Below the pieces are notes generated by a model, which saw only the letters and a list, made by a program, of their open reading frames with translations, had not been told where the DNA came from and made no database searches. From positions 1-64,000 of the forward strand of contig NZ_JAIAZY010000013.1 of the NCBI RefSeq assembly GCF_019459225.1: a stretch of DNA of 64,000 bases, given 5' to 3'. Each line of letters starts with the position of its first letter. The first letter of the stretch is position 1. Positions 47,763-57,179 of the stretch are shown in pieces. The stretch comes from Bacillus sp. IITD106 (GTDB lineage Bacteria > Bacillota > Bacilli > Bacillales > Bacillaceae_C). The position numbers were made by a program, and so were the translations under genes.

Positions 47763-49214
47763 TTAGCGAAAAGTTTTTAAAGCTACTTGTAATTGTAAAT
47801 CATTTTTTTCATCTTGGATAGCGCTAATGATTTCTTCTTCTAGTTTCATCGCTGTTTTTTCATCTATTTTTCCTGTAACAGGAATTTTATTAATGGATTG
47901 GAAAGCTTTGACTGCCTTTTCTGTTTGTTCGTCAAAATAACCGTCTTGTCTACCAGTTCCATAGCCTAACGCCAGCAGCATTTCTTGTGCAATCGTTACA
48001 TTCTCATTATTCATATCAAGCGCGAGCGTTTCTTCTAACTGTAATGAGTGAGCATGGAAATAAGCTGGCTGATCGACTTCAATTGTCGGTTTTATCCCTT
48101 TTCCATGAATCCAATTTCCATCAGGCGTTAGCCATTTAAACATCGTCAATTTAATATTACTGCGGTCATCTAATGGTAATGCCTGCTGGACTGTTCCTTT
48201 TCCAAACGATTTCTTTCCAACTAACGCATAGCCTTCTATTTCATTTAAAGCTGCAGCCAATATTTCCGATGCTGAAGCACTTCCTTCATCCATTAAAACT
48301 GTAATAGGATACGGTTTTTTCTCTTTAAGAGCTGTAAAATAAGGAACTTTTTTTCCTGAACGTTCTTCAATTTGTACATACGGCTTCGATTCTGTTACGA
48401 GTTCGTGCAAAATAGCCTCAACACTCAAAAGCATTCCACCTGGATTTCCACGTACATCAATGATAAGTCCAGATATATTTTGTTCCTCTAGCTCACGCAA
48501 TTCTTTTGAAAAATCCTTTGCTGTACCTTGTGCGAAGGAGGTAATTTGTATATACCCTATATTTTTTTCAGAGCTTTTTTTCATATTTGCAAAAACAGTC
48601 AAAACAGGTACTTCATCTCTCATAATTTCTACTACTAGTGGTTTAGAAAGCCCACTTCTAACGATTTCCAATTTAACCGTTGTGCCTTTTTTTCCACGAA
48701 TTTGCTTTGAAGCTTCATATAAATCGAGCCCTTCAACTGTTTTACCATCGATGCTGATGATTTGATCCCTTGCTTTTAACCCAGCTTTTTCAGCGGGCGA
48801 GTTTTTAATAGGAGAAACGATAATAAGCTTTCCTTCTTGAATCGCAATTTGTGCCCCAATTCCGTCAAAGGAAGAATCAAGACTATCATTAAATCTCTCC
48901 GATGCCTCTTCATCCATATAAACGGAGTACGGATCTTGCAAGGTTCCGATCATTCCTTGAATAGCCCCTTGTATGAGTTGTCTATCACTCACATTCTCAA
49001 CATATGATTTTTGAATCAATTCAAACGCATCCGCTACTTTTGCTAAACCAGGATTACTTTCACTTTTTGTCGCTGCCTCATGATTAGATTCTACTTTTTC
49101 TTTGCTAAAGTCCATCGTTCCCGGCGGCAATAACCATAATAAACTGACATATGTACCAGTCGCACCCAATAATAAGGAGCAGATTGAAATGATGATTAGC
49201 CACTTGTTCTTCAT
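47763..49214 (-). CDS. ctpB: CtpB, carboxy-terminal processing protease
   Basis: A secreted or membrane-anchored S41 serine protease that, in B. subtilis, cleaves SpoIVFA and so helps to activate sigma-K. The 483-residue protein has an N-terminal anchor (residues 5-30), a PDZ domain near 110-190, the S41 core with nucleophile Ser near residue 311 (DEGSASASE) and Lys near 336 (KSFGKGTVQ), and a C-terminal peptidoglycan-binding domain (QEMLLALGYGTGRQDGYFDEQ). The ATG follows GGAGGAGG. It lies upstream of minJ. Confidence 0.95.
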   Translation of the reverse strand: MKNKWLIIISICSLLLGATGTYVSLLWLLPPGTMDFSKEKVESNHEAATKSESNPGLAKVADAFELIQKSYVENVSDRQLIQGAIQGMIGTLQDPYSVYMDEEASERFNDSLDSSFDGIGAQIAIQEGKLIIVSPIKNSPAEKAGLKARDQIISIDGKTVEGLDLYEASKQIRGKKGTTVKLEIVRSGLSKPLVVEIMRDEVPVLTVFANMKKSSEKNIGYIQITSFAQGTAKDFSKELRELEEQNISGLIIDVRGNPGGMLLSVEAILHELVTESKPYVQIEERSGKKVPYFTALKEKKPYPITVLMDEGSASASEILAAALNEIEGYALVGKKSFGKGTVQQALPLDDRSNIKLTMFKWLTPDGNWIHGKGIKPTIEVDQPAYFHAHSLQLEETLALDMNNENVTIAQEMLLALGYGTGRQDGYFDEQTEKAVKAFQSINKIPVTGKIDEKTAMKLEEEIISAIQDEKNDLQLQVALKTFR

Positions 49215-49314
49215 GTTTTTCCTCCTCCGCCGCTCAATTCCTCAAGAGTTTTCTATAATCGTATGCGGCAGGAGGACAAGTTATGAGAAAAACGTGTTAG
49301 GGGTTGAAAGCATT

Positions 49315-49342
49315 AAAAAAGAACTGAGGGTATCCTCAGTTC
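49315..49342 (-). terminator. metY terminator
   Basis: On the minus strand GAACTGAGGAT pairs with ACCCTCAGTTC-type sequence (GAACTGAGG/CCTCAGTTC), followed by TTTTTT. It lies 14 nt after the metY stop. Confidence 0.9.
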
Positions 49343-49355
49343 TGTTATACATTTA

Positions 49356-50651
49356 TTATACAGAAGTTGCAGCGACTGCCTTTTCAATTGCCTGTTCTAA
49401 ATCAGCAGTAATATCTTCAATCGCTTCAAGTCCAACTGCCAAGCGGATTAATTCTTCTGTTACGCCTGTCAATTTCAATTCTTCGGCACTAAGTTGTTGG
49501 TGAGTAGTAGATGCTGGGTGGATAATTAATGATTTCGCATCCCCAACGTTTGCTACATGTGAGAATAGCTTCACGTTATCGATTGTTGTTCTTCCAGCTT
49601 CACGTCCGCCTTTAATACCAAATACGACGATTGCTCCAGCACCCTTAGGGAAGTATTTTTTAGAAAGCTCATAGGATGGATGGTCTTCCAATCCTGGATA
49701 AGACACCCATTCAACTGCATCGTGCTCTTGTAAGTATTTTGCTACTGCTTTCGCATTTTCAACATGTCTTTCTATACGTACGTGCAATGTCTCCAACCCT
49801 TGCAAGAAAATAAAAGCATTATCAGGGCTTAAGCAAGGTCCGAAGTCGCGAAGTAGTTGAACACGTAGCTTTGTCGCGAAAGCTGCTTGCGGAACATCAA
49901 TACCAAAGCGGATACCATGGTACGTATGATCAGGTTCAATAAAATCAGGGAATTTCTCATTATTCCAATCAAATTTTCCGCTATCAACTACAACTCCACC
50001 AATGGCAGTACCATGACCGCCGATCCATTTTGTTGCGGAATGGACAACAATATCTGCACCAAACTCTATTGGTCTGCTCAAAACTGGAGTGGCAAACGTG
50101 CTATCCACGATTAATGGAATATCATTTTCATGAGCAATATTGGCAACTGCTTCCACATCTAAAATATGAAGACTTGGGTTACCAATTACTTCAGCGAAAA
50201 GAGCTTTTGTCTTAGGAGTAATGGCTTTTCTAAAATTTTCTGGATCTTTCGGATCAACAAATTTAACATTGATTCCGTACTTCGGAAGAGAAACAGCAAA
50301 CAAGTTGAAAGTACCGCCGTATAGGTCAGTTGCAGCAACGATTTCGTCTCCAGCGCGAGCAATATTCAAGATTGAAAAAGCAATGGCCGCCATACCGGAA
50401 GATAAAGCAACAGCAGCTGTTCCTCCCTCGAGCTCTGCCACACGTTTTTCGAAAACATCTACAGTCGGGTTCATAATACGGGAATAAATATTGCCCGCCA
50501 CTTCTAGACCAAATAATTTTTGCGCGTGATCTGTATTTTCAAAAACATATGAAGTTGTTCTATATACTGGAACTGCGCGTGCTCCCGTTTCATCAGTCAC
50601 TTGGCCTCCGTGAAGTAAGACCGTTTCTTGTTTGTAATTTTCTTGACTCAT
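49356..50651 (-). CDS. metY: O-acetylhomoserine sulfhydrylase (homocysteine synthase)
   Basis: A PLP enzyme that makes homocysteine from O-acetylhomoserine and sulfide for methionine synthesis. The 431-residue length is typical of MetY, longer than cystathionine synthases of about 380. The PLP lysine is Lys208 in HSATKWIGGHG; other motifs are YSRIMNPT, SSGMAAI and HPASTTHQQLS. The ATG follows AGGAGGAAGG. A SAM riboswitch precedes it, so it should be shut off when methionine is plentiful. Confidence 0.95.
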   Translation of the reverse strand: MSQENYKQETVLLHGGQVTDETGARAVPVYRTTSYVFENTDHAQKLFGLEVAGNIYSRIMNPTVDVFEKRVAELEGGTAAVALSSGMAAIAFSILNIARAGDEIVAATDLYGGTFNLFAVSLPKYGINVKFVDPKDPENFRKAITPKTKALFAEVIGNPSLHILDVEAVANIAHENDIPLIVDSTFATPVLSRPIEFGADIVVHSATKWIGGHGTAIGGVVVDSGKFDWNNEKFPDFIEPDHTYHGIRFGIDVPQAAFATKLRVQLLRDFGPCLSPDNAFIFLQGLETLHVRIERHVENAKAVAKYLQEHDAVEWVSYPGLEDHPSYELSKKYFPKGAGAIVVFGIKGGREAGRTTIDNVKLFSHVANVGDAKSLIIHPASTTHQQLSAEELKLTGVTEELIRLAVGLEAIEDITADLEQAIEKAVAATSV

Positions 50652-50704
50652 TTTTCCTTCCTCCTAATGTTGAGATAGTTGATTAAAAGTTCCCTTGTAA
50701 AACT

Positions 50705-50862
50705 AAAAACCCTCTTCCATAAGAAGAGGGCTTATAATCAGTTTCCTCCCCTTATCTACCAGATCACTATTGATCTGTAGGAATTAGCACCTTTTCAGAT
50801 ATCTTCATCTGAAGGTTGCCGGGCATCGCAGGGCCTATTCCCTCCGCCGCTCTTGATAAGAG
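50705..50862 (-). ncRNA. SAM-I riboswitch (S-box) upstream of metY
   Basis: Read on the minus strand the aptamer starts CTCTTATCAAGAG and has GGCGGAGGGA, GGCCCTGCGATGCCCGGCAACC (split here into its two halves, GGCCCTGCGA and TGCCCGGCAACC), then AAAGGTGCTAATTCC and GATCAATAGTGATC, and closes with GATAAG (50751-50756). An intrinsic terminator follows, CCCTCTTC pairing with GAAGAGGG and TTTTTA at 50705-50731. With SAM bound the terminator should form. Confidence 0.96.
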
Positions 50863-50951
50863 TGATATTATTATTCATTTTTAAATTTTCTTTAAACTCT
50901 TGAAAACTAGTATATAGTAAGGATTATCGAAAAGTCAACACATTTTTCTTT

Positions 50952-51548
50952 TTATTTTAAATCCTTTACCAACTTCATCATCATTTCTTCATCCATAGGT
51001 CCCAAAATCTTCTTTTGGACCACCCCATTCGTACCAATTAAATAACTCGTTGGAATTGGGATGATCCTATATTTATCGGCGACTTCTCCTGTTTCATCTA
51101 ATGGAACATGAAAAGTTATCCCGTACTCCTCAATAAATTTCTTGACCTTTTCTGGTCCATTCCCTCCTCGTTCTTCAGCCGTTAAATTTACAGCAATGAT
51201 TTCTACATTCATTTTTTCTGCATTTTTTTTATAAAAATTCTCCATATGCGGCATTTCAGCCCTGCATGGAGGACACCACGTGGCCCAGAAGTTCAAAATG
51301 ACTTTTTTTCCATTAAAATCAGATAATCTTACCTTTTCACCATCAAGAGTCGTAAGCTCAAAATCGGGTGGAATATCTCCTTGAGCTAATCCTTCATTTA
51401 AGGCATCATCCTCATTCGTTACATCTATATACTTTTCTTGCTGCTTGACAGTATCAATTTTCTTTGCACGTGCATCCTGGATAAGATTAACAATTAAAAT
51501 TCCCGCAAGTATAGCAACTAAAGATAAACCGAAGATTTTTTTAGTCAC
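50952..51548 (-). CDS. TlpA/ResA-like membrane-anchored thioredoxin
   Basis: A 198-residue protein with an N-terminal membrane anchor (residues 5-23) and an extracytoplasmic thioredoxin fold of the AhpC-TSA/Redoxin type. The active site is Cys92-Pro-Pro-Cys95 in ATWCPPCRAEMP; the cis-Pro loop is IIPIPTSYLIG. ResA-like proteins reduce disulfides outside the cell, for example in apocytochrome c. The start is GTG at 51548, 7 nt after AAGGAGG. It overlaps the upstream membrane protein gene by 8 nt, suggesting a joint function. Confidence 0.88.
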   Translation of the reverse strand: MTKKIFGLSLVAILAGILIVNLIQDARAKKIDTVKQQEKYIDVTNEDDALNEGLAQGDIPPDFELTTLDGEKVRLSDFNGKKVILNFWATWCPPCRAEMPHMENFYKKNAEKMNVEIIAVNLTAEERGGNGPEKVKKFIEEYGITFHVPLDETGEVADKYRIIPIPTSYLIGTNGVVQKKILGPMDEEMMMKLVKDLK

Positions 51549-52155
51549 GGTCCAGCCTCCTTATTTTGGCTAGTATGCTTAATATGATTGCGATTATAAC
51601 ATACGTTGCCATAGGCATTGATAGCAGCTGATTTGTAAATGAATAGATGATGGCTAAAACTCCAATATATATTACCATGATTTGAAGCTGCCAAATCGAT
51701 TGTTTAGCTTTTAAAAAGGACAATATCATGACTATGAAACCAAAGATAAAATGAATAAATACCCATATCAGTGATTTGTGCAACACATAGGATGAAACGA
51801 ACTCAAATATTACAATAAATAGAATCCAAGCTTGGACAAACTCTTCTATTTTTATATTATTTCTTTTCACATAAAAATATGTATACACGATGGACGCTAA
51901 CACACCGAGCCAATATCCTTTTATTCCTCCGTTAAAATAAAGAATAGACAGTGGTGCTGATAGAATCATTTTGAACTGAAAAAGAACTACACTTAACTTC
52001 CAGGTTAATATAAAAATAAAGGCGACATTTCCAAACCAATTAGAAGTTTCTTTCATTTTTCGAATAGATAAGAATACTCCCGTCACTAAAAATCCAGCTA
52101 ATATCGAGATCCAAGTGGCTGGGAAAGATAATGTTCCAATCGTATACCAGGTCAA
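51541..52155 (-). CDS. Unknown membrane protein paired with the ResA-like protein
   Basis: A 204-residue protein with about seven membrane segments and no cysteine pair. The start LSFPATWISILAGF is faintly like Lgt. The start codon appears to be TTG at 52155 with a weak ribosome binding site (GAAGTGAG). Overlap with the ResA-like gene suggests it supplies electrons to it or anchors it, but the absence of paired cysteines argues against a CcdA-type role. Confidence 0.7.
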   Translation of the reverse strand: MTWYTIGTLSFPATWISILAGFLVTGVFLSIRKMKETSNWFGNVAFIFILTWKLSVVLFQFKMILSAPLSILYFNGGIKGYWLGVLASIVYTYFYVKRNNIKIEEFVQAWILFIVIFEFVSSYVLHKSLIWVFIHFIFGFIVMILSFLKAKQSIWQLQIMVIYIGVLAIIYSFTNQLLSMPMATYVIIAIILSILAKIRRLDRD

Positions 52156-52178
52156 ACTGATTCAACTCACTTCTAAAT

Positions 52179-53633
52179 TTACAATATTGGCGATAATAGG
52201 CGTGAAAGAGATTCTTTAAACCGGATAAATAATGGTCGATTATGATATTCGTCTAAAGTCAATTCTCTAGAATGCTTCATATCATCATAATAAATATCTA
52301 CTAGTTTCCTTACTAAAATTTCATCATATAAAAAAGCATTGACTTCAAAATTAAGGCGAAAACTGCGGACATCGATATTCGCTGTTCCAACTGTAGCAAT
52401 TTTACCGTCCGCCACCATCGTTTTCGCATGAATAAATCCATTTTCGTATATGTACACTTTGGCACCCGTCTTTAGCAATTCACCAACGTTTGACAAGGTT
52501 GCCCAGTAAACAAATGCGTGATCTGGTTTATTTGGAATCATCAGTCGAACATCGACTCCGGAAAGTGCGGCGATTTTTATAGCATCTAGTACACTTGTAT
52601 CAGGAATAAAATATGGAGTTTGAATATAAATGTATTTCTTCGCGGATGTAATCAGTTTTAATATTCCATATTTAATCTGTTCCCACTCGGAATCTGGTCC
52701 GCTCGAAACAATTTGAACATCCGTTTCCCCAATAGCATCAATCTCAGGAAAAAGCCGATCCTCATAACGAATTTTTGTAGAAGATGCTTGATTCCAATCT
52801 AAAATAAATCGGGTCTGCATCGCATAAACAGCTTTCCCGCAGATCTTCAAATGCGTGTCGCGCCAATAACCAAATCTTTTATTTAACCCTAAATATTCAT
52901 CTCCGATATTAAACCCGCCGACATAACCAATTTCACCATCAATAATCGCAAGCTTCCGATGGTTTCGGTAATTAACCTGCAAATTCAAATGCGGCAAAAT
53001 CGCTGGAAAAAAGACGCTGACTTTCCCTCCAGCTTCAATTAATGGTCGGAAAAACTTGCGTGGAAGACGCCGTGACCCCATCGCATCGTATAAAACTTTT
53101 ACCGCTACTCCTTCTTTCGCCTTTTTCGTGAGAGCATCCAGTAATTCTTTGCCTAGCTTATCATTGCGAATGATATAATAAACAAGATGGATATGATCCT
53201 CCGCGGTTTTAATATCATCTAATAAGGACTTAAATTTGTGTTCGCCGTCTGTAAAAATTTCAACATGATTATCTTGTGTTAGTACCGCCCGATCATTGAC
53301 GAGTAACATATAGATCAAATCTTGATATCGGGAGGTTCTATTATCGTTAAATATAAACTCCCCTTTTTGCAGCAACTCAATTTGATATTTTGTAATCTCC
53401 ATAATGCCAATCTTGTTCGTATCTTTCCATTCAAAAATCTTCTTTCGGCTTAAGTTCTGGCCAAAAATTAAGTAAAGAACGAAGCCGGCGACCGGAATGA
53501 AAAAAAGAACGAGCAGCCATGCCCAAGTCGCGCTAGCATCTCGTCTTTCGAGAAATACGACAAAACCAGCCAAAATGATATTTAAAATAAGAAAAATACT
53601 TAACAAAACCGCCATGATTGACGTAACCGTCAT
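52179..53633 (-). CDS. cls: Cardiolipin synthase
   Basis: A membrane phospholipase-D-family enzyme that joins two phosphatidylglycerols into cardiolipin. The 484-residue protein has two N-terminal membrane segments and two HKD motifs: His225-x-Lys227-x4-Asp232 (HRKLAIIDGE) and HAKTMVADG near residue 402. Length and order fit ClsA-type bacterial synthases. The ATG follows GAGGGGC. Confidence 0.95.
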   Translation of the reverse strand: MTVTSIMAVLLSIFLILNIILAGFVVFLERRDASATWAWLLVLFFIPVAGFVLYLIFGQNLSRKKIFEWKDTNKIGIMEITKYQIELLQKGEFIFNDNRTSRYQDLIYMLLVNDRAVLTQDNHVEIFTDGEHKFKSLLDDIKTAEDHIHLVYYIIRNDKLGKELLDALTKKAKEGVAVKVLYDAMGSRRLPRKFFRPLIEAGGKVSVFFPAILPHLNLQVNYRNHRKLAIIDGEIGYVGGFNIGDEYLGLNKRFGYWRDTHLKICGKAVYAMQTRFILDWNQASSTKIRYEDRLFPEIDAIGETDVQIVSSGPDSEWEQIKYGILKLITSAKKYIYIQTPYFIPDTSVLDAIKIAALSGVDVRLMIPNKPDHAFVYWATLSNVGELLKTGAKVYIYENGFIHAKTMVADGKIATVGTANIDVRSFRLNFEVNAFLYDEILVRKLVDIYYDDMKHSRELTLDEYHNRPLFIRFKESLSRLLSPIL

Positions 53634-53780
53634 ATATAGCCCCTCGCATCCAGTAATCTAATGTCAATTTCCTATATTTTAGCATATTTACCAATACGAA
53701 AGTATAAAATGCTTATAATTGAGCTTAATCTGTATATCATTCAAGGTATTCGACTTAGGAATTTCGAGATCCTTTAAATG

Positions 53781-53818
53781 CAAAAACCGCATTGAGAAGT
53801 CCATATCTCAATGCGGCA
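53781..53818 (-). terminator. Terminator of the M23 hydrolase gene
   Basis: On the minus strand GCCGCATTGAGA pairs with TCTCAATGCGG, followed by TTTTTGC. It lies 14 nt after the stop. Confidence 0.9.
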
Positions 53819-53831
53819 ATTTTGGATTTTA

Positions 53832-55157
53832 TTATTTTAAGAATGGCATTGGGTTAACTCCACCGCGATAACTCCATTGGCCGTGATGAACTTCAAAGTG
53901 CAGGTGGCTTCCGTGAGAATCGCCAGTATTACCCATTAAACCTAATTGTTGACCTGAGCTGACATGTTGTCCTGGAGATACACTCCTTTGTGACATATGC
54001 GCGTATACTGTTGTCAAATTGAGTTGAGGGTGATAGACATAAACAACATTCCCATAACTTGGTGAAAAATGCGAAATGGATACAACACCAGCCGCCGAGG
54101 CATATATAGGTGTACCTGTTGAATTGGCGATATCAATACCTAAATGGTATCCATATTGGGGTCTTCCACCATAACCAGAAGATAATCTTCCTGCCGCCGG
54201 CCAATTCAATACTCCATTTTTATTTCCATTACCCAAGCTGGATCCTTGTGATGAGGAGCCTTGGCTTGACGAAGTAGTATTAGAGTCTTGTGAACTTGAT
54301 TGTTGTTGTTGTTCGCGTGCTCGTCTCGCTTCTTCTTCAGCCTTTTGTTTAGCAATCCTTGCTTCCTCTTCAGCAATTCTTGCCTTTTCAGCACTAATCG
54401 CTTTTTGAACGATAGCTGCTTGAGCCTTCAATATCTCGTCTTGTTCTTCCAAAGACATTTTTTCACTTTCAATATGTTTCTTTTGTGCTGCTAATTCTTT
54501 CGAGATTTGTGCCTTTTTATCATTTTGATTTTTAAGATCTGCTTTAAGGTTTTCTAGTTCTTGCAGCATTGCATTTAAACTAGCAAGCTCTGTTTCTACT
54601 TTTTTCTGATTTTCTTCAAGCTTAGCTTGGTCTGCTTTTTGCTCTTCAATGATTTGCTTATCGGCATTTACAAGAGTTGAAACAACAGAAATCCGGTCAA
54701 TAAAGTCACCAAAACTCTCAGCACCTAGAAGCACGTCGATAAGCTTAACGGATCCACCATTCTGTTGAATATTTCTCGCACGCTCAAGAAGTAACTCATT
54801 TCTTTTTTCAATACGAATCTTTAAATCATTTATTTCTTTCTTTAGTCTCTCTATCTCCGCTTTTGTATCTTCAATTTGCTTTTGCTTTTCTGTGATTTTA
54901 TTGTCGGTATCCGCAATTTGCTGCTCAAGCTTCTTCATTTCAGCTTCTAGCTCACTTTGCCGATCACCGATTTCTATTATTTTATTCTCTTTTTCTTCTA
55001 TGGACTGATTAACATTAGAACGTTTATTTATGATATCGGACTGCTGATTTTGTAAATCATCTAGGCTGGCAGCCGATACGCCATGTACTGAAGTGAAAAT
55101 GCCACCAAACCCTAATGTTGCTGCCAATGTAATTGAAAGTACCGAACGTCTTTTCAA
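53832..55157 (-). CDS. Secreted coiled-coil M23 peptidoglycan hydrolase, likely FtsEX partner
   Basis: A 441-residue exported protein: signal peptide (to about residue 30, GVSAASLDD), a long coiled coil (about 35-250, with heptad stretches such as QIADTDNKITEKQKQIED), an Ala/Glu/Arg-rich and Ser/Gln-rich linker, and an M23 metallopeptidase domain with zinc ligands in GYHLGIDIA and HLHFEVHHG. The layout matches EnvC and PcsB-like proteins controlled by FtsEX. The start is TTG at 55157, 8 nt after AAAGGGGA. It follows ftsX by 69 nt. Confidence 0.9.
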   Translation of the reverse strand: MKRRSVLSITLAATLGFGGIFTSVHGVSAASLDDLQNQQSDIINKRSNVNQSIEEKENKIIEIGDRQSELEAEMKKLEQQIADTDNKITEKQKQIEDTKAEIERLKKEINDLKIRIEKRNELLLERARNIQQNGGSVKLIDVLLGAESFGDFIDRISVVSTLVNADKQIIEEQKADQAKLEENQKKVETELASLNAMLQELENLKADLKNQNDKKAQISKELAAQKKHIESEKMSLEEQDEILKAQAAIVQKAISAEKARIAEEEARIAKQKAEEEARRAREQQQQSSSQDSNTTSSSQGSSSQGSSLGNGNKNGVLNWPAAGRLSSGYGGRPQYGYHLGIDIANSTGTPIYASAAGVVSISHFSPSYGNVVYVYHPQLNLTTVYAHMSQRSVSPGQHVSSGQQLGLMGNTGDSHGSHLHFEVHHGQWSYRGGVNPMPFLK

Positions 55158-55226
55158 AAAATAGTTCCCCTTTCTCCCTCTTGCATTCACTCTCTCTATT
55201 AGAGCTGTTATACAATGGTAATAGTT

Positions 55227-56114
55227 TCACACTTTCAAGAATCGTCTTACGGAGATGAAGCTTCCCCATCCGCCAATAATAATTCCGATTAGGAGCATGA
55301 GTAAGCTCACTTGATAAACAAATGGTGAAAAATCCAGTGGTTGAACCACTTGTCGTGGAATTCTCATCGCCATAAAGTCATAGGCATAATGATAACCTGT
55401 CGCAACAACTCCGATTGGAATAATGGAACCTAGAATTCCTAGCCAAATTCCTTCAAAAAGAAATGGCCAACGAATAAACCAATTTGTCGCTCCTACTAGT
55501 TTCATAATTTCAATTTCACGTCGTCTAGCAAAAATCGTAATTTTTATCGTATTAGAAATTAAAAACATTGCCGTAAACAATAGCCCAATAATAAGGACTA
55601 GGCCAATATTTCGACTTGTTTTTAAAACTTTAAACAGCTTATCAACCTTCTTTTCACCGTACTCGGCAGAATCCACAAATTCCATCTTACGAATTTGCGC
55701 TGCAACGATTGGTGTGTCCGTAGGCTTTTTCGTTTTAACGATAAATACATCGTGGAGGGGATTTTCCTGTTCTTCAATAAAGTTCCATTCTTTACCCATC
55801 GTTTGAATTAAATGATTGAGTTCATCTTCCTTCGAAGAAAATTTTACAGATTCTACCAAATCAAGTTTTTCAAGATTTTGTTTTAATTTTTCTTCATCTT
55901 CTTTAGATGCTGTAAGCGAAACATGAGTTCTGATTTCCACATCTTTTTCAAGATCAGTAGCAAATTTATTCATATTCATCAAAATGACGAAGAAAACCCC
56001 TACTAACAATAAAGTAACGGTAACAGCACTTGCTGAGGCAAACGTCATCCAGCCATTTCGGCGGAGACTTTTGAAGCTTTCTCTTAGATGCCGCCTGAGG
56101 GTTCTAGCTTTCAT
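55227..56114 (-). CDS. ftsX: Cell-division permease FtsX
   Basis: The membrane half of FtsEX, which passes the ATPase signal through the membrane to activate peptidoglycan hydrolases. The 295-residue protein has an N-terminal segment, a large extracytoplasmic loop (about residues 50-160), and three C-terminal membrane segments. The coupling region is REIEIMKLVGATNWFIRWPFLFEG. I start at the ATG at 56114, overlapping ftsE by 11 nt. Confidence 0.95.
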   Translation of the reverse strand: MKARTLRRHLRESFKSLRRNGWMTFASASAVTVTLLLVGVFFVILMNMNKFATDLEKDVEIRTHVSLTASKEDEEKLKQNLEKLDLVESVKFSSKEDELNHLIQTMGKEWNFIEEQENPLHDVFIVKTKKPTDTPIVAAQIRKMEFVDSAEYGEKKVDKLFKVLKTSRNIGLVLIIGLLFTAMFLISNTIKITIFARRREIEIMKLVGATNWFIRWPFLFEGIWLGILGSIIPIGVVATGYHYAYDFMAMRIPRQVVQPLDFSPFVYQVSLLMLLIGIIIGGWGSFISVRRFLKV

Positions 56115-56790
56115 ATCCGTATTCCCCCCGCTGTTCATCGCGGACAATTCTTCCGCTTTCTATTGCAACGACTCTATGTTTAATTGTGTTTACAATCTCT
56201 TTATTATGAGTAGCCATAATGATCGTTGTGCCCTTCATGTTGATTTCCTTTAATAGATTCATAATCTCCCATGAAGTATCCGGATCTAAGTTACCAGTAG
56301 GCTCGTCCGCAATAACAAGTTTTGGATTATTGACGATTGATCTCGCAATTGAGACGCGTTGCTGCTCTCCACCAGAAAGCTCTGTTGGAAGCATACGAAC
56401 TTTGTGCTTTAATCCAACCATTGTTAAAACGTCCATCACTCTTTTTCTAATATCTTTAGGACGCTGTTCTATAACTTCAAGAGCAAAGGCAACATTTTCA
56501 AACACCGTAAGCGTTGGAAGCAGCTTAAAATCCTGGAATACAACACCTATATTTCTACGCAAAAATGGGACTTGTCGATTTTTAAGCTTCGTTAAATCGA
56601 TCCCATTTACAATTATTTTTCCCGATGTAGGCTTTTCTTCCCTATAGATCATCTTGATAAAGGTAGATTTTCCCGCACCACTTGGGCCAACGACATATAT
56701 AAATTCACCTTGGTTAATGCGGATGTTCAATCCATTAGCGGCAACAATGCCATTAGAATATCTTTTTATTACATCCTGCATTTCAATCAT
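56104..56790 (-). CDS. ftsE: Cell-division ATPase FtsE
   Basis: The cytoplasmic ATPase of FtsEX. The 228-residue protein has Walker A GPSGAGKST, signature LSGGEQQR, Walker B VIADEPTGNLD and His loop ATHNKEIV. It starts the ftsE-ftsX-M23 operon. In B. subtilis FtsEX controls CwlO; here an M23 coiled-coil protein is encoded instead in the same operon. Confidence 0.97.
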   Translation of the reverse strand: MIEMQDVIKRYSNGIVAANGLNIRINQGEFIYVVGPSGAGKSTFIKMIYREEKPTSGKIIVNGIDLTKLKNRQVPFLRRNIGVVFQDFKLLPTLTVFENVAFALEVIEQRPKDIRKRVMDVLTMVGLKHKVRMLPTELSGGEQQRVSIARSIVNNPKLVIADEPTGNLDPDTSWEIMNLLKEINMKGTTIIMATHNKEIVNTIKHRVVAIESGRIVRDEQRGEYGYES

Positions 56791-57134
56791 ATTATCACCC
56801 GGTTCCTAAACCACCTTGTCCAATAGCCATTTTGTCCTAAATATGGAAACTGTCAAAACCTAAAAAAAAGATGGTCTATATTTGTTGTTATTCTGTTTTC
56901 TCGCAAAATCTTATGTATGCGAAAAAAGCTGCTGCGTTCTGTCGCTTGCTGGCGAAAATTGAACCCAAACCTATTATAACATCAGATATTAATATGTTAA
57001 GGGATAATTATATTACAGTTTCATTTCAAATTTATCGACTTTCTACAAAACTTTACCAAATATATAGTTTTATGTTACTGGGTAATAAGTTCTATCACGC
57101 TCTATGAGTTGATTTACTGAACAATAAACTCAGC
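56791..57134. other. Gap without a recognisable gene
   Basis: About 340 AT-rich bases upstream of ftsE. It must contain the ftsEX promoter, but I cannot choose one with confidence, and I see no small gene. In B. subtilis cccB lies next to ftsE; here it is displaced to 59.1 kb. Confidence 0.4.
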
Positions 57135-57179
57135 AAAATAAAAAGCAAAACATGACTAATTTTTCATGCTTTGCTTTTT
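57135..57179 (-). terminator. Terminator of the GerPC-like gene
   Basis: On the minus strand AAAAGCAAAGCATG pairs with CATGTTTTGCTTTT, followed by TATTTTG. The stem begins at the stop codon. Confidence 0.85.
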
